Shown here: piece by piece, positions 33,701 through 41,292 of the stretch
Layout of the letters: each line of letters begins with the position of its first letter
Position numbering within the stretch: position 1 is the first letter of the stretch
From: Planctomycetota bacterium
Lineage (GTDB): Bacteria > Planctomycetota > UBA1135 > JACQFD01
Length of the DNA stretch: 64,000 nt
Assembly (NCBI GenBank): GCA_016792805.1
Contig: JAEUHX010000076.1
Span: 93,541-157,540 of the forward strand
Direction: 5' to 3'
Program-made: the position numbers and the translations under genes
Notes under the pieces: model-generated
Told to the model about the DNA's origin: nothing
Database searches by the model: none
What the model saw: only the letters and a program-made list of their open reading frames with translations

Positions 33701-35601
33701 TGAACACTCTCGAGATCCCATTTGTGACTCTCGGAGAAGTGATCGCCGAGCGGCAGGGAGCCGATTGCATCCATCCGATTCCAGGGCCGCCGGACGAGCG
33801 CGCTCTCCTCGGCGGCAAAGGCGGAGAGTCGGTGCGGAAGTGGCTTGCACAAAAAGTGAGATCTACGGCCGCGCGGCCTGTTCCCCAGGATCGGACGGCG
33901 TTCGAGCAGGAGCGTGCGAGGCGGCGGCGCGAGCTCCTGCGCTCCCTCGGACTCGACCCGCTGCCCCCGCGGACCGACCTCAAGGCGCGGCTGACGGGCA
34001 CGGTCGATGGCGATGGCTACCGAATCGAAAAGTGGATTTTCGAGAGCCGGCCGCAGTTCTACGTCACAGCGCACGTGGTTGTTCCCGAGGGAAGGAGCGC
34101 TGCCGGCGCTGCCGGGGGCCGGTTCCCGGCCATTGTGAATCCCCACGGACATTGGCATTCAAAGAAAAGTGAGCCGACGGTGCAGGCGCGTGCCGTGGCC
34201 CAGGCACGCGCCGGATATATTGCGATCGTCGTCGACGCTCCGGGCAATTCCTTCGGCCAGAGCCCCGATGAGCGGGCGGCGCAGGGAATCCACGACGATC
34301 TCCGACTGCTGCTCGGGTCGGCCAACGTGACCGCCGTGTATGTGTGGGATCTCATGCGCGCCGTCGATCTCCTTGAGAGCCGGCCCGACGTCGACGCATC
34401 CCGTATCGGTATCACCGGTGCTTCGGGAGGCGGGCTCGCGACGATGTTCGCCTTTGCGGCGGACGAGCGGCTTCGCGTGGCCGTGCCTGCGGTGTTTGCT
34501 ACAAGTCTGGAGGTGCAGCCTGAGAACGGCTGCCTCTGCAACCATGTCCCGGCGACGCTACAGATCGGAGATCGAAGTGACATCCTCGCGATCCGCGCGC
34601 CGGCGCCGGTGCTTCTCCTCGGCGCGCGATCGGACGGGGAGTTCCCGCCGGAAGGTCATGAGCGCACCTATCGAAAGCTGCAGTCCGAGTATGCACTTCT
34701 CGGTGCCGAGTCGAAGGTCTCGCTGAAGCTCTTCGACGGTCCGCACGGCTACGACAGGCCGATGAGGGAGGCGGCGCTCGGCTTTCTGGATCTTCACTTG
34801 CGCGGGATCGGGGACGGCTCACCTCGACCGGAGCCGCCGTTCCAGCCTCTTCCCGGCAATTCGACGTCGCTTCGGTGCCTCACGGCCCCGCTCCCAACGC
34901 GCACCATGCGCGACCTCGCCCGCGAGCGCCTCCAGCGCGCGGCCGAGGGTTCCTGGGAGCAGCTCGTGGAGCTGAACGGCGGAGTACCACAACTGCCAGA
35001 ACCCTCGATCGAGATCCTTTGGGAACGCAGTTACGGCTCTGGGGCCAGGCGACAATTTGTGGCAGTTGCAACGGAGGAAGGGCTTACCGTTCCGGGGATC
35101 GTTCAGACTCCCAAGGGATCCTCCGGGGGCTCGCCCCTCGTCATACTTATCTCAGAGCACGGCAAGACCGCAGCCGAAGGGGATCTCGACGGCGCGGCCT
35201 GGAGGGCCAAAGGCTACACAACGCTCGCAATCGACGTGCGCGGCTTCGGGGAGCTTCCAGGGCTCGATCCGCGGCTCATGGCATACCTCGGCGTCGCCGA
35301 CGCTTTTGCAATGGCGATCGACGCCGCGCAGGTCGCGAGCGCGTGTCTCAAGATCACCGATCGGGTGGAGCTTGCGGGCCGCGGAGCGACCGGTTCACAG
35401 ATCGTTCTATTTGCAGCGTTCCTCGAGCCGAAGATCGCCGCGGTGCACGGATTCGACGCGCTCGCTTCGTTCGAGGAGGCGCTGCAGGACTCCGTGCCGA
35501 CCCACGCCATTCTGCCTCGGGCCGATCTCGCTCCGACGCTCGAGTCCCTTCGGTCGCGCCTTGGGGCTCGCGGGAACTGGCGATTCGTGACCCCGAAGTG
35601 A
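30760..35601 (+). CDS. Giant secreted protein: glycosidase-like N-terminus fused to an alpha/beta-hydrolase esterase
   Basis: A 1613-aa protein with a signal peptide (MVLAFFVCSILCWP) and GAGAGG-type ribosome-binding site before the ATG. Residues about 30-650: a GH20b/GH67 alpha-glucuronidase-like beta domain followed by a TIM-barrel-like region (AGVMLGYLEAADWLDLNG, KPRFKDRGWNVFLTLPWSY, GIRVSLMSYASRVEVP, and GIGFRIGETGRSAEFF with a possible acid pair). About 760-1050: a linker domain resembling a Rossmann/GATase-like fold. About 1085-1380: an alpha/beta-hydrolase with nucleophile elbow GITGASGGGLATM (Ser near 1221), an acid in LGARSDGEFPP and His in DGPHGYDRP, as in acetyl-xylan-esterase-like enzymes. 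About 1400-1613: a second, degenerate hydrolase half (LAGRGATGSQ where a GxSxG would be). A glucuronoxylan-type substrate is an inference. Confidence 0.75.
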   Translation: MVLAFFVCSILCWPLGDGPAEFGRRELVQAWVRAGVAPEAVKAESQIDPRLGAEGYRLRAQDGRVVVEGGDAAGVMLGYLEAADWLDLNGADGLKRLDLAGKPRFKDRGWNVFLTLPWSYEHHKSDHAPESLTDPARWWFHEDHYWTSLFDEMARARLNWLDLHGTYDIETTAFPNLYPYFVDVEGYPSVGVSQETKAKNLAQLKKILGLAHTRGIRVSLMSYASRVEVPHAAKPKFPATEEAEYQYTRAAVERLLRDVPELDGIGFRIGETGRSAEFFRCYTEAVERSGRNISLFTRSWLTRKAQVVPLACKSDDFTVEIKWNGEHWGPPYPVAGGRVPSWSSYSFEDYLSDSSILIPKEIVPRRMHSGRAHRDGGVWPAQPYKIVWQVRANGTHRGQFSFYEPEFVRSTIRTMELGAASGFSIEPLHAYYPAEPRSYTAKPEDAPARWFHERDAHFMHLWGRMGYEPNALVAPIEARLRRELGPQAADALLPRWKAASAVIPTAFTAHGLGPDHRSHAPELEPGGEARGFFDGSPFDSFVVRTRKEDAAYRELGKIDGRRSMDDFANALDQLSSRIEDSAPIPEPMPSAIARFRDLVNATKMLGHLSRYYAARLRGASGARAWDRLAQSEEAAFYGKFPERLRMGTTQFHWSPAEHREGGDEAEGSREPGKPRLGAEIQILGANCALTATESTIHASFRGVHKAWLLWKPLPSSTFFHRIPMPVAAGSTEARVEIPRPRAGACIAFDVEMKTLESPGTMHRVPIDGQVPWNPDHAVSHKSPYLVVPALPGPTPLYYNAEEALRFLRPESLDPEHHGLLVVGSRAWSFFRRFDRSQKLKILDAVERGLKLLILQQDYASGRYSLDWIPDAPGVRSKQPGHVSEDEALGVRDLEHRDILWQPFDPQRGWEVHADGAVARRPFGAGEIVLCQARLMQLLDVRGAASTLASLLSMGTRGKPVVLVDHGYESPDDATSVLPDLLNTLEIPFVTLGEVIAERQGADCIHPIPGPPDERALLGGKGGESVRKWLAQKVRSTAARPVPQDRTAFEQERARRRRELLRSLGLDPLPPRTDLKARLTGTVDGDGYRIEKWIFESRPQFYVTAHVVVPEGRSAAGAAGGRFPAIVNPHGHWHSKKSEPTVQARAVAQARAGYIAIVVDAPGNSFGQSPDERAAQGIHDDLRLLLGSANVTAVYVWDLMRAVDLLESRPDVDASRIGITGASGGGLATMFAFAADERLRVAVPAVFATSLEVQPENGCLCNHVPATLQIGDRSDILAIRAPAPVLLLGARSDGEFPPEGHERTYRKLQSEYALLGAESKVSLKLFDGPHGYDRPMREAALGFLDLHLRGIGDGSPRPEPPFQPLPGNSTSLRCLTAPLPTRTMRDLARERLQRAAEGSWEQLVELNGGVPQLPEPSIEILWERSYGSGARRQFVAVATEEGLTVPGIVQTPKGSSGGSPLVILISEHGKTAAEGDLDGAAWRAKGYTTLAIDVRGFGELPGLDPRLMAYLGVADAFAMAIDAAQVASACLKITDRVELAGRGATGSQIVLFAAFLEPKIAAVHGFDALASFEEALQDSVPTHAILPRADLAPTLESLRSRLGARGNWRFVTPK

Positions 35602-35608
35602 ACGCCGG

Positions 35609-38230
35609 CTACGGCTGAATGGTGATTATCAATCCTCGCGACGCCACGACACGATAGGGAGACTTGCTGCAGGTCTCGAGCGGCGGCTCCTCGAAGTAAC
35701 CTTGGCAAGCGAAGCTTGCGCCGACCAGCGCGGGAATGCCGGGGATCGCCACGCGTCCGAATGAAGATGCGGAGCCTCCCGACTGCGAGTCGTAGCCGAA
35801 GAGCACCGTCGATGCGAGCGCGTCAACGTGCATCTGAATTCCGACGCCGAGCGGATCGAAGCCGGAGCCTGTCGATGCAACATCTCCGATGAGAATGGCT
35901 CCAAGCCCCGTTGGAGGCACATTCGTGCACTCCAGTCCGAAAGTTGCGTTCCCCACGGTTGGCGAGCCGCTGGCCGAGAGCCCGATGCGTCCGCGGCAGC
36001 CCGGGGTGCCCGTCCCGAACGGGCTCAGCCCAGCCGGAACTCCGAGCTCGTGCAGAAGCAGCGACACGCTGCCGTCGGTATTCGCTGTGGCGACGTCAAG
36101 GCCACCGTCGGCGTCGAGGTCGACGAGCGCCAGATCGCGCGGCGCCAGTCCGCACAAATAGGTCGCTTCCAGCTTGAACGGCGGAGTCGTCGACCCGCGC
36201 AGGAAAGCCACATTACTCGCTGTGCGATTCGCAACGATTATGTCGAGGACGCCGTCGCGGTCGAGATCGCCCACGCGCGCCGAGCGTGGCCCGGTGCCGG
36301 TGACATACTTCTGGTTCTGTGGGAACGTTCCGAGGCCGCTGCCCAGCAGAGTCACCACGTCGTCCTCGGGCTCGAGGCGGCAAACGACGGCGTCCGTGTG
36401 GCCGTCGAGGTTGAGGTCGGCGAGGGTGATCGCCGACGGGGTGCCTCCGACCGGCACTCCGGCCGCAGGGGCAAAGCTGCCGCTGCCGTTGCCATGAAGA
36501 CGTGTGAGGATTCCCGTGTTGGAGTCGCAGGTCAGGACGTCGAGATTCCCATCCTCATTAAAATCGCCTACGGCGAGCTGGTAGGGCTGGCCATTGGAGA
36601 AGGTCTGGATCAGCGATGGAGCCCCGAAGGCGCCTGCGCCGTTTCCGAGCGTGAGGCCGACACGCGATGTGTAACGATTGGCAAAGACGAGATCCGTTGC
36701 ACCGTTATTGTTAAAATCGCCGGCGGCGAGGTACCACGGTCCGCCGTTGGCCTGTACCTGCGATACCTGGGGGAGCGAGCCGAATCCCGAGCCGAGGTGA
36801 ATTCCGATCGTGCCGCTTGTGTACGGCGGCGGGCTGCTGTTGGCGACCGCGGCGTCGAGTTTGCCATCCCCATTAAAATCGCGAAGGACCACACATCGCG
36901 GCGCCTGCCCCGTCGTTGCACTGAGTGGCATGCTGAAGGCGACGGCGGCGGACGACGCGAGGAGAATGGAGATTGTGTTGGAGGAGGCATTCGTGACCAC
37001 CGCGTCGGAGCGGCCGTCGGCGTTGAGGTCGGCCGTCTCGAGGTGCCACGGCCCATCGCCGATCGGGGTCGTTTTGGGCACGACGAATCCGCCTGCTCCG
37101 TCGCCCCGTAGCGCAGTCGCGTAGCTTCCAAGGCTCGAATTGTTGCCAATTACAAGGTCGAGGGCGCCGTCACCGGAAAGCTCTCCGAGAGCCACCTCCG
37201 TCGGGGAGTTCCCCGCGAGATAACTTTTCGCGCCGAGAAACCCGCTCGCGCCGTTATTGCGCAGCACTTGCAATTGTCCCCATGGCACCGAGTTCACCGC
37301 GATGAGATCGGCGCGCCCGTCGCCTGTGATATCGGCCGTGGAGAGCCCGGAGACGGACGCTCCGGCGCCGAGAGTGACCACAGATCCGAATCCCGAGGCG
37401 GAACCGAGCATCCAGCCGACGCTGCCTGCCGAGGGAAAAGTGAATGCCACATCTTGCCGGCCATCGGCATTCACGTCCAAGCTCACAAGTGAGCGGGGTG
37501 CTTGAGCCAGCGCGTACGTCGCCGGCATGCCGGCGGGGGCCGAGCCGCCGAGCGCGACTTGGGTGAGCAAGCTGAGATTCGCCGACCCCTCATTGGCCGT
37601 CACGGCATCGAGTTGGCCGTCGAGGTCGAAATCGCCGAGCGCAAGCCCCGTCGGCGAGGAGCCGACCGACGTGTTGATGGCGGGGGCGAATCCGCCAGCG
37701 GGAGACCCGAGGAGGACGGAGATGCTGCCGGCCACTCGATTGGCGGTCACAAGGTCGAATCGGCCGTCCCCATCCAGGTCCGCGCCGCGTAGGACCTCAG
37801 CACCCGCGGCCGCCGAATAGGCGGAGAGGCCCGGGAGGAATGCGCCCGTGCCGGTTCCTCGGAGCATGGAGACAGCCGAGCCATTGAGCCGGGCGAAGAT
37901 CGCGTCGAGCTTCCCATCGGCATCCACATCGCCCGTCAGGAGGTCGGTGGCTGACGGAATCGTCGCGTACTGCTTGTTGGGGCCGAAGACCCAAGCTCCC
38001 TGTCCGAGCAACACAGTGAGACTCGACGAGCCCGCATTGGCAGCCAGGACATCCTGACGTCCATCGCCATTGAGATCGGTCAAGGCGACTGCGCTCGGTT
38101 GGAGTTCCGTCGGCAGGTTCTTGGCGGCGAAGAGATTCTGGCCCAGGCCGCTGCTGGTGAAGGCTCCGCAGAGTGAGAGCAGAGCGAGGACAGAGTTGGG
38201 GCAGGAACGATGCGGTTCTCGGGGGCGCAT
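35609..38230 (-). CDS. Secreted FG-GAP/VCBS repeat protein with shared C-terminal domain (copy C)
   Basis: An 873-aa exported protein. The signal peptide runs SVLALLSLCGAFTSSGLGQN. About 14 blades follow with loops such as DLNGDGRQD, DVDADGKLD, DLDGDGRFD and DFNNNGATD. The final about 140 residues repeat the shared C-terminal domain: SPFGTGTPGCRG, SGSPTVGNATFG, PALVGASFACQGYF and ETCSKSPYRVVASRGL. Blade sequences are more regular than in copies A and B, giving an internally repetitive gene. It converges with the giant hydrolase gene (7 bp apart) and is divergent from the YHS-domain gene, with 166 bp between the two starts. The open frame continues about 100 codons upstream of the ATG chosen, without a signal peptide. 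Confidence 0.82.
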   Translation of the reverse strand: MRPREPHRSCPNSVLALLSLCGAFTSSGLGQNLFAAKNLPTELQPSAVALTDLNGDGRQDVLAANAGSSSLTVLLGQGAWVFGPNKQYATIPSATDLLTGDVDADGKLDAIFARLNGSAVSMLRGTGTGAFLPGLSAYSAAAGAEVLRGADLDGDGRFDLVTANRVAGSISVLLGSPAGGFAPAINTSVGSSPTGLALGDFDLDGQLDAVTANEGSANLSLLTQVALGGSAPAGMPATYALAQAPRSLVSLDVNADGRQDVAFTFPSAGSVGWMLGSASGFGSVVTLGAGASVSGLSTADITGDGRADLIAVNSVPWGQLQVLRNNGASGFLGAKSYLAGNSPTEVALGELSGDGALDLVIGNNSSLGSYATALRGDGAGGFVVPKTTPIGDGPWHLETADLNADGRSDAVVTNASSNTISILLASSAAVAFSMPLSATTGQAPRCVVLRDFNGDGKLDAAVANSSPPPYTSGTIGIHLGSGFGSLPQVSQVQANGGPWYLAAGDFNNNGATDLVFANRYTSRVGLTLGNGAGAFGAPSLIQTFSNGQPYQLAVGDFNEDGNLDVLTCDSNTGILTRLHGNGSGSFAPAAGVPVGGTPSAITLADLNLDGHTDAVVCRLEPEDDVVTLLGSGLGTFPQNQKYVTGTGPRSARVGDLDRDGVLDIIVANRTASNVAFLRGSTTPPFKLEATYLCGLAPRDLALVDLDADGGLDVATANTDGSVSLLLHELGVPAGLSPFGTGTPGCRGRIGLSASGSPTVGNATFGLECTNVPPTGLGAILIGDVASTGSGFDPLGVGIQMHVDALASTVLFGYDSQSGGSASSFGRVAIPGIPALVGASFACQGYFEEPPLETCSKSPYRVVASRGLIITIQP

Positions 38231-38396
38231 GCAGATTCGCTCAACCAAACCACATGGGGCGGGTTCTGAATGAAACTTTGAATGGAGCGGATCTCTCACC
38301 TCCGCCGAGATGAGCCTCCCTCGGCGAGGCCTGCGGCGGGTACCGTCTGCGCCTCCTCTTCCAAAACGGTTGGAAGCGCACCTGGAAAGGGATGCC

Positions 38397-39491
38397 ATGC
38401 CGAACCTCACGCCGCTCCTCTTGCTCTCGCTGCTTTCTTTCTCGAACGAGCCTGCGCTCACCGGCCTCGACCCCGTCGCGCTCTGCGAAGGGAGAGAAGT
38501 TGCCGGTGTCGAGTCGCACTCGCGGACCCGCGGCGAGTACACCTATCGGTTCGCTGACGGGCGAACGGCGGCCCGCTTCGATGCGGAGCCCGAGCGCTAC
38601 GAAATTCAGATGGGCGGAGGCTGCGGCAGGATGGGGCCGCTCGCCGGGAAGGGGGATCCCGCCCGCTTTTGGGTCTTTGACGGGAAGATTTACATTTTCG
38701 CCTCGGAGCAGTGCCGTACCGCCTTCCAGAAGGATCCGCTGAAGTTCCTGGAGCCCGAGGATCCTGCTCCAGCTGCCGGTGACGAAGCGCGGTCGCGAGG
38801 CGGCGCGCTGCTGGAGAAGGTGCTCGCCGCCTTCGGCGGGGCGGAAAAAGTGGATGGGCTGAAGACGCTTCAAGTTTCGCGCGTGAAACGGACCGCGAGG
38901 ACCGGAGCCGATTCGAAGCCCGCCAGCGAAACCGTGGAAAAGTGGAAGCTTACAGTGGCATTTCCTGGTTCCTTTCGCATCGATCAGAGCTGGGATGATT
39001 GGGATTCGTTCCGCGTGATGATCAAGGAGAAAGGAGGAGACGGCGGAGATGCGTTCTTCGTAGGCGAGACGACGCCGGCGGAAGTGCTTCATCCAACCGC
39101 GCGCCGGGAAATGTGGCGCGACCTCCTTCGCCAGCCCCTCGTTCTGCTGCGCTTTCGGCGCGAGCCGGGCTTCCTTGCTGTGGCGGGAGAGAAGCGCGCT
39201 GTCGCAGGAGTAGAAGCCGAAGAATTAAAGATTCATTATTCGGGAACGACGACGACGCTCTCCGTCGACGCCGCGGGCCGCATCGTCGCGTTGGAGTATC
39301 GCGGACGCGGACCTCAATTTTGGTTCGGTGCCGTGGAGCACCGCTTCAGCGATTTTGTTGAGGTCGGCGGGCTCAAGCTTCCGCGCCGCCGCGCGCTGGT
39401 TTTCGATGGGAAGGAGCCGTCTGGAGAAGCTCCGTCCTACGAGATCCAGGTGAACGACCCGGTTCCGTCCGGTCTCTTCCAGCGAAACTAG
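38397..39491 (+). CDS. Exported YHS-domain protein with a LolA-like C-terminal domain
   Basis: A 364-aa protein with a short signal peptide (LTPLLLLSLLSFSNEPALT) and AAGGG five bases before the ATG. Residues about 22-120 are a YHS-type metal-binding-like domain: GLDPVALCEGREVAGVES, YTYRFADGRTAARFDAEPER, FWVFDGKIYIFASEQCRTAF and KFLEPED, an arrangement seen in secreted YHS proteins. About 140-364 resembles a lipid- or polymer-binding LolA/LppX-type beta sheet (LEKVLAAFGGAEKVDGLKTL, EKWKLTVAFPGSFRIDQSW, ALEYRGRGPQFWFGAVEHRF). Role unknown; divergent from the FG-GAP gene, so the two share a promoter region. Confidence 0.72.
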   Translation: MPNLTPLLLLSLLSFSNEPALTGLDPVALCEGREVAGVESHSRTRGEYTYRFADGRTAARFDAEPERYEIQMGGGCGRMGPLAGKGDPARFWVFDGKIYIFASEQCRTAFQKDPLKFLEPEDPAPAAGDEARSRGGALLEKVLAAFGGAEKVDGLKTLQVSRVKRTARTGADSKPASETVEKWKLTVAFPGSFRIDQSWDDWDSFRVMIKEKGGDGGDAFFVGETTPAEVLHPTARREMWRDLLRQPLVLLRFRREPGFLAVAGEKRAVAGVEAEELKIHYSGTTTTLSVDAAGRIVALEYRGRGPQFWFGAVEHRFSDFVEVGGLKLPRRRALVFDGKEPSGEAPSYEIQVNDPVPSGLFQRN

Positions 39492-39610
39492 CCGCTCATC
39501 GAAAAACCGATTCCGGCGTTATCCGGTCCCGCTTCGCCATCGCATCGTCGGACCGCCTCGCCGTAATTTCTTGCTGCGTCTCCGGCGGTCCTCCTCGATC
39601 TCGCCAAAAG

Positions 39611-39690
39611 TCCTCGTGCTCGCAGTGCGAAGCACCAGTGCAAGCACTTTGGCCACAGGCTCGGGCAACAGTCATCCGGGCTGCGCATGC
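39611..39690 (+). repeat. Diverged, rearranged copy of the 52.3 kb repeat element
   Basis: TCCTCGTGCTCGCAGTGCG followed by AAGCACCAGTGCAAGCAC matches 52434-52472, and AGTCATCCGGGCTGCGCA at 39670 matches 52328-52345. The two blocks occur in the opposite order from 52.3 kb, as expected if the ancestral unit was tandem. The flanking 39492-39610 holds no gene I recognise. Confidence 0.5.
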
Positions 39691-39754
39691 CGCATCGGAA
39701 TTCCCCGAGACGCGACCGCACGGGAAACAGGGGGACGATGCCGACCCTCTTTCG

Positions 39755-39880
39755 AACGGTCCCTACTCGCGGAGCGCCCTCGAGGCGATCCGCACGATGA
39801 GGAAACTCATCGATCGAGATTCGAAGCCCGTGGAAAAGTATCGAAAGAGCTTCGAAGAGGCCGTCGAGCGGTGCTACTCC
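39755..39880 (+). pseudogene. Possible gene fragment (about 42 codons)
   Basis: One frame reads SALEAIRTMRKLIDRDSKPV and then EKYRKSFEEAVERCYSG, a well-formed amphipathic helical sequence with a codon bias that looks coding. It lacks a start and runs into the 3' end of the convergent M16-like gene. It may be the tail of a gene cut off by the repeat element at 39.6 kb. Chance cannot be excluded at this length. Confidence 0.25.
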
Positions 39881-41292
39881 GGCAGCGGGCGCGGCGCTCC
39901 AAACTCTCCCCATGAGCTTGGAGCGAGGTCGATCGCCTTGGAGTCGCCGACGAGCAGCACGACCGCTTTCGTGATATCGAGGTAGCGGCGAGCGGTCCGG
40001 ATCCAGTCGTCGGCCGTCATCGACTCCCACGCGGCCCGATCACGCGCGGCCTCTTCGGCGTCGACACGAAGCCACTCTTCCCGCGCGAACCGCCGGAGCC
40101 TCCCATGGAGTGAGGCGTCGAGCGTCGCGAGGCGCTCAATGAGACCCTGCCGGACTGTAGCAATCGTTTCGGCGGAGACGCGCTCTTCTCCAACGGCTCG
40201 AATCTCCGCAATCGCCGCCCGAACGGCAGCAGCGGCGCGCACAGCTCGAGCACCTAAAGTGAAACTCACATCTCCTCGGTGCACTTCGCCGCGGCACATC
40301 TCGAACCCCACATCAAACACCAGCCCCTTGTCGTGGAGGAGCGAGCGGCGAAGTCGCGAGGCCGCAGCAGTGGAGCCGAGGTATTCCGAGAGAGCTTCCA
40401 GCAGCGCTCGATCGCCATGGTCGCGACGAATTGTGGGAAATCCAATTCGGATGCGGACTGTAGCGCACGGGCGCCCGAGATCGAGGAGGTAGACGCCCGG
40501 CGCTGCGGCGGGCTGCGGCTCGCTCGCGGCGGGGATCGGCGAGTCGGCCGGGGCCCATCCGGCCATGGCGGCATCGAGGGCCGCCGTAATCTCTCCCTCC
40601 GGCATTGGGCCGGAGACCGCAAACACCACATTTCGCGGCACCAGCAGGGGCGTTGCCGCATGGGCGAGGTCGGCAGGAGTGATCGCGTCGAGAGACGCCT
40701 GCGAGGGGAGCCATGTGGAGCTGTGGCCGCCGCGCATCAGCCGCTTCCAGGCCCGCTCTTCAGCCGCAAGCCCGTCGTCATCGCGGCGAAGCAGTGCCGC
40801 GGTGAGACAATATTTTTGATCCTCAAGAATCGCCGCGTCGAAGGTCCGCACTCGAAGCGCAGCGACGAGGGCGCCCAGCGCGTCGCGTGCCGTGGCGGCG
40901 GAGCAGACGAGCGAAACTTCGCCGAGGTGATCATCGAGCTCGGACTCGATGCGTGCGCCCAGCAGCGCGGCGGCTGCGCGAATCTCGGGAGCAAAGGGGA
41001 TCGAGCGCACGAGGAGGTGCGCAAGTCCTTCCTTCCCGGGCGGGTCGACATAGGCGCCTGCGCGAAACACCGCACGCGCCTCGACGCGAGGCGCTGCGGG
41101 ATCGGAACTCACATAAGCGACTGCGCCGGAGCCGAGGACGCGGCGCATCGCGCGCCGATCGGCGATCACCGCAGGGAGCGTCTTTTCCGCGAGCGCGCGC
41201 GGGCTCGAGGGTGCCGCCTGGGCTTCATGCGGCGCTCCCTGGAGAAGCAAGCTATAGAAAATCGCCGCTTGAATCGTCGAAGTGATCATCAC
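39874..41292 (-). CDS. M16-like protein lacking the zinc motif (472 aa)
   Basis: A signal peptide (ending EAQAAPSS) and then one M16 A/B-type unit: AEARAVFRAGAYVDPPGKEG, LVPRNVVFAVSGPMPEGEI, LSEYLGSTAAASRLRRSLL and GLVFDVGFEMCRG are typical M16 positions. Where active members carry HxxEH this protein has HLLVR, and no compensating Glu is seen 76 residues later, so it cannot bind zinc in the normal way. Its ATG overlaps the stop of the upstream M16-like gene by 4 bases (ATGA), implying an obligate pair. Such subunits usually partner an active protease; here the partner is also inactive. Confidence 0.8.
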   Translation of the reverse strand: MMITSTIQAAIFYSLLLQGAPHEAQAAPSSPRALAEKTLPAVIADRRAMRRVLGSGAVAYVSSDPAAPRVEARAVFRAGAYVDPPGKEGLAHLLVRSIPFAPEIRAAAALLGARIESELDDHLGEVSLVCSAATARDALGALVAALRVRTFDAAILEDQKYCLTAALLRRDDDGLAAEERAWKRLMRGGHSSTWLPSQASLDAITPADLAHAATPLLVPRNVVFAVSGPMPEGEITAALDAAMAGWAPADSPIPAASEPQPAAAPGVYLLDLGRPCATVRIRIGFPTIRRDHGDRALLEALSEYLGSTAAASRLRRSLLHDKGLVFDVGFEMCRGEVHRGDVSFTLGARAVRAAAAVRAAIAEIRAVGEERVSAETIATVRQGLIERLATLDASLHGRLRRFAREEWLRVDAEEAARDRAAWESMTADDWIRTARRYLDITKAVVLLVGDSKAIDLAPSSWGEFGAPRPLPE

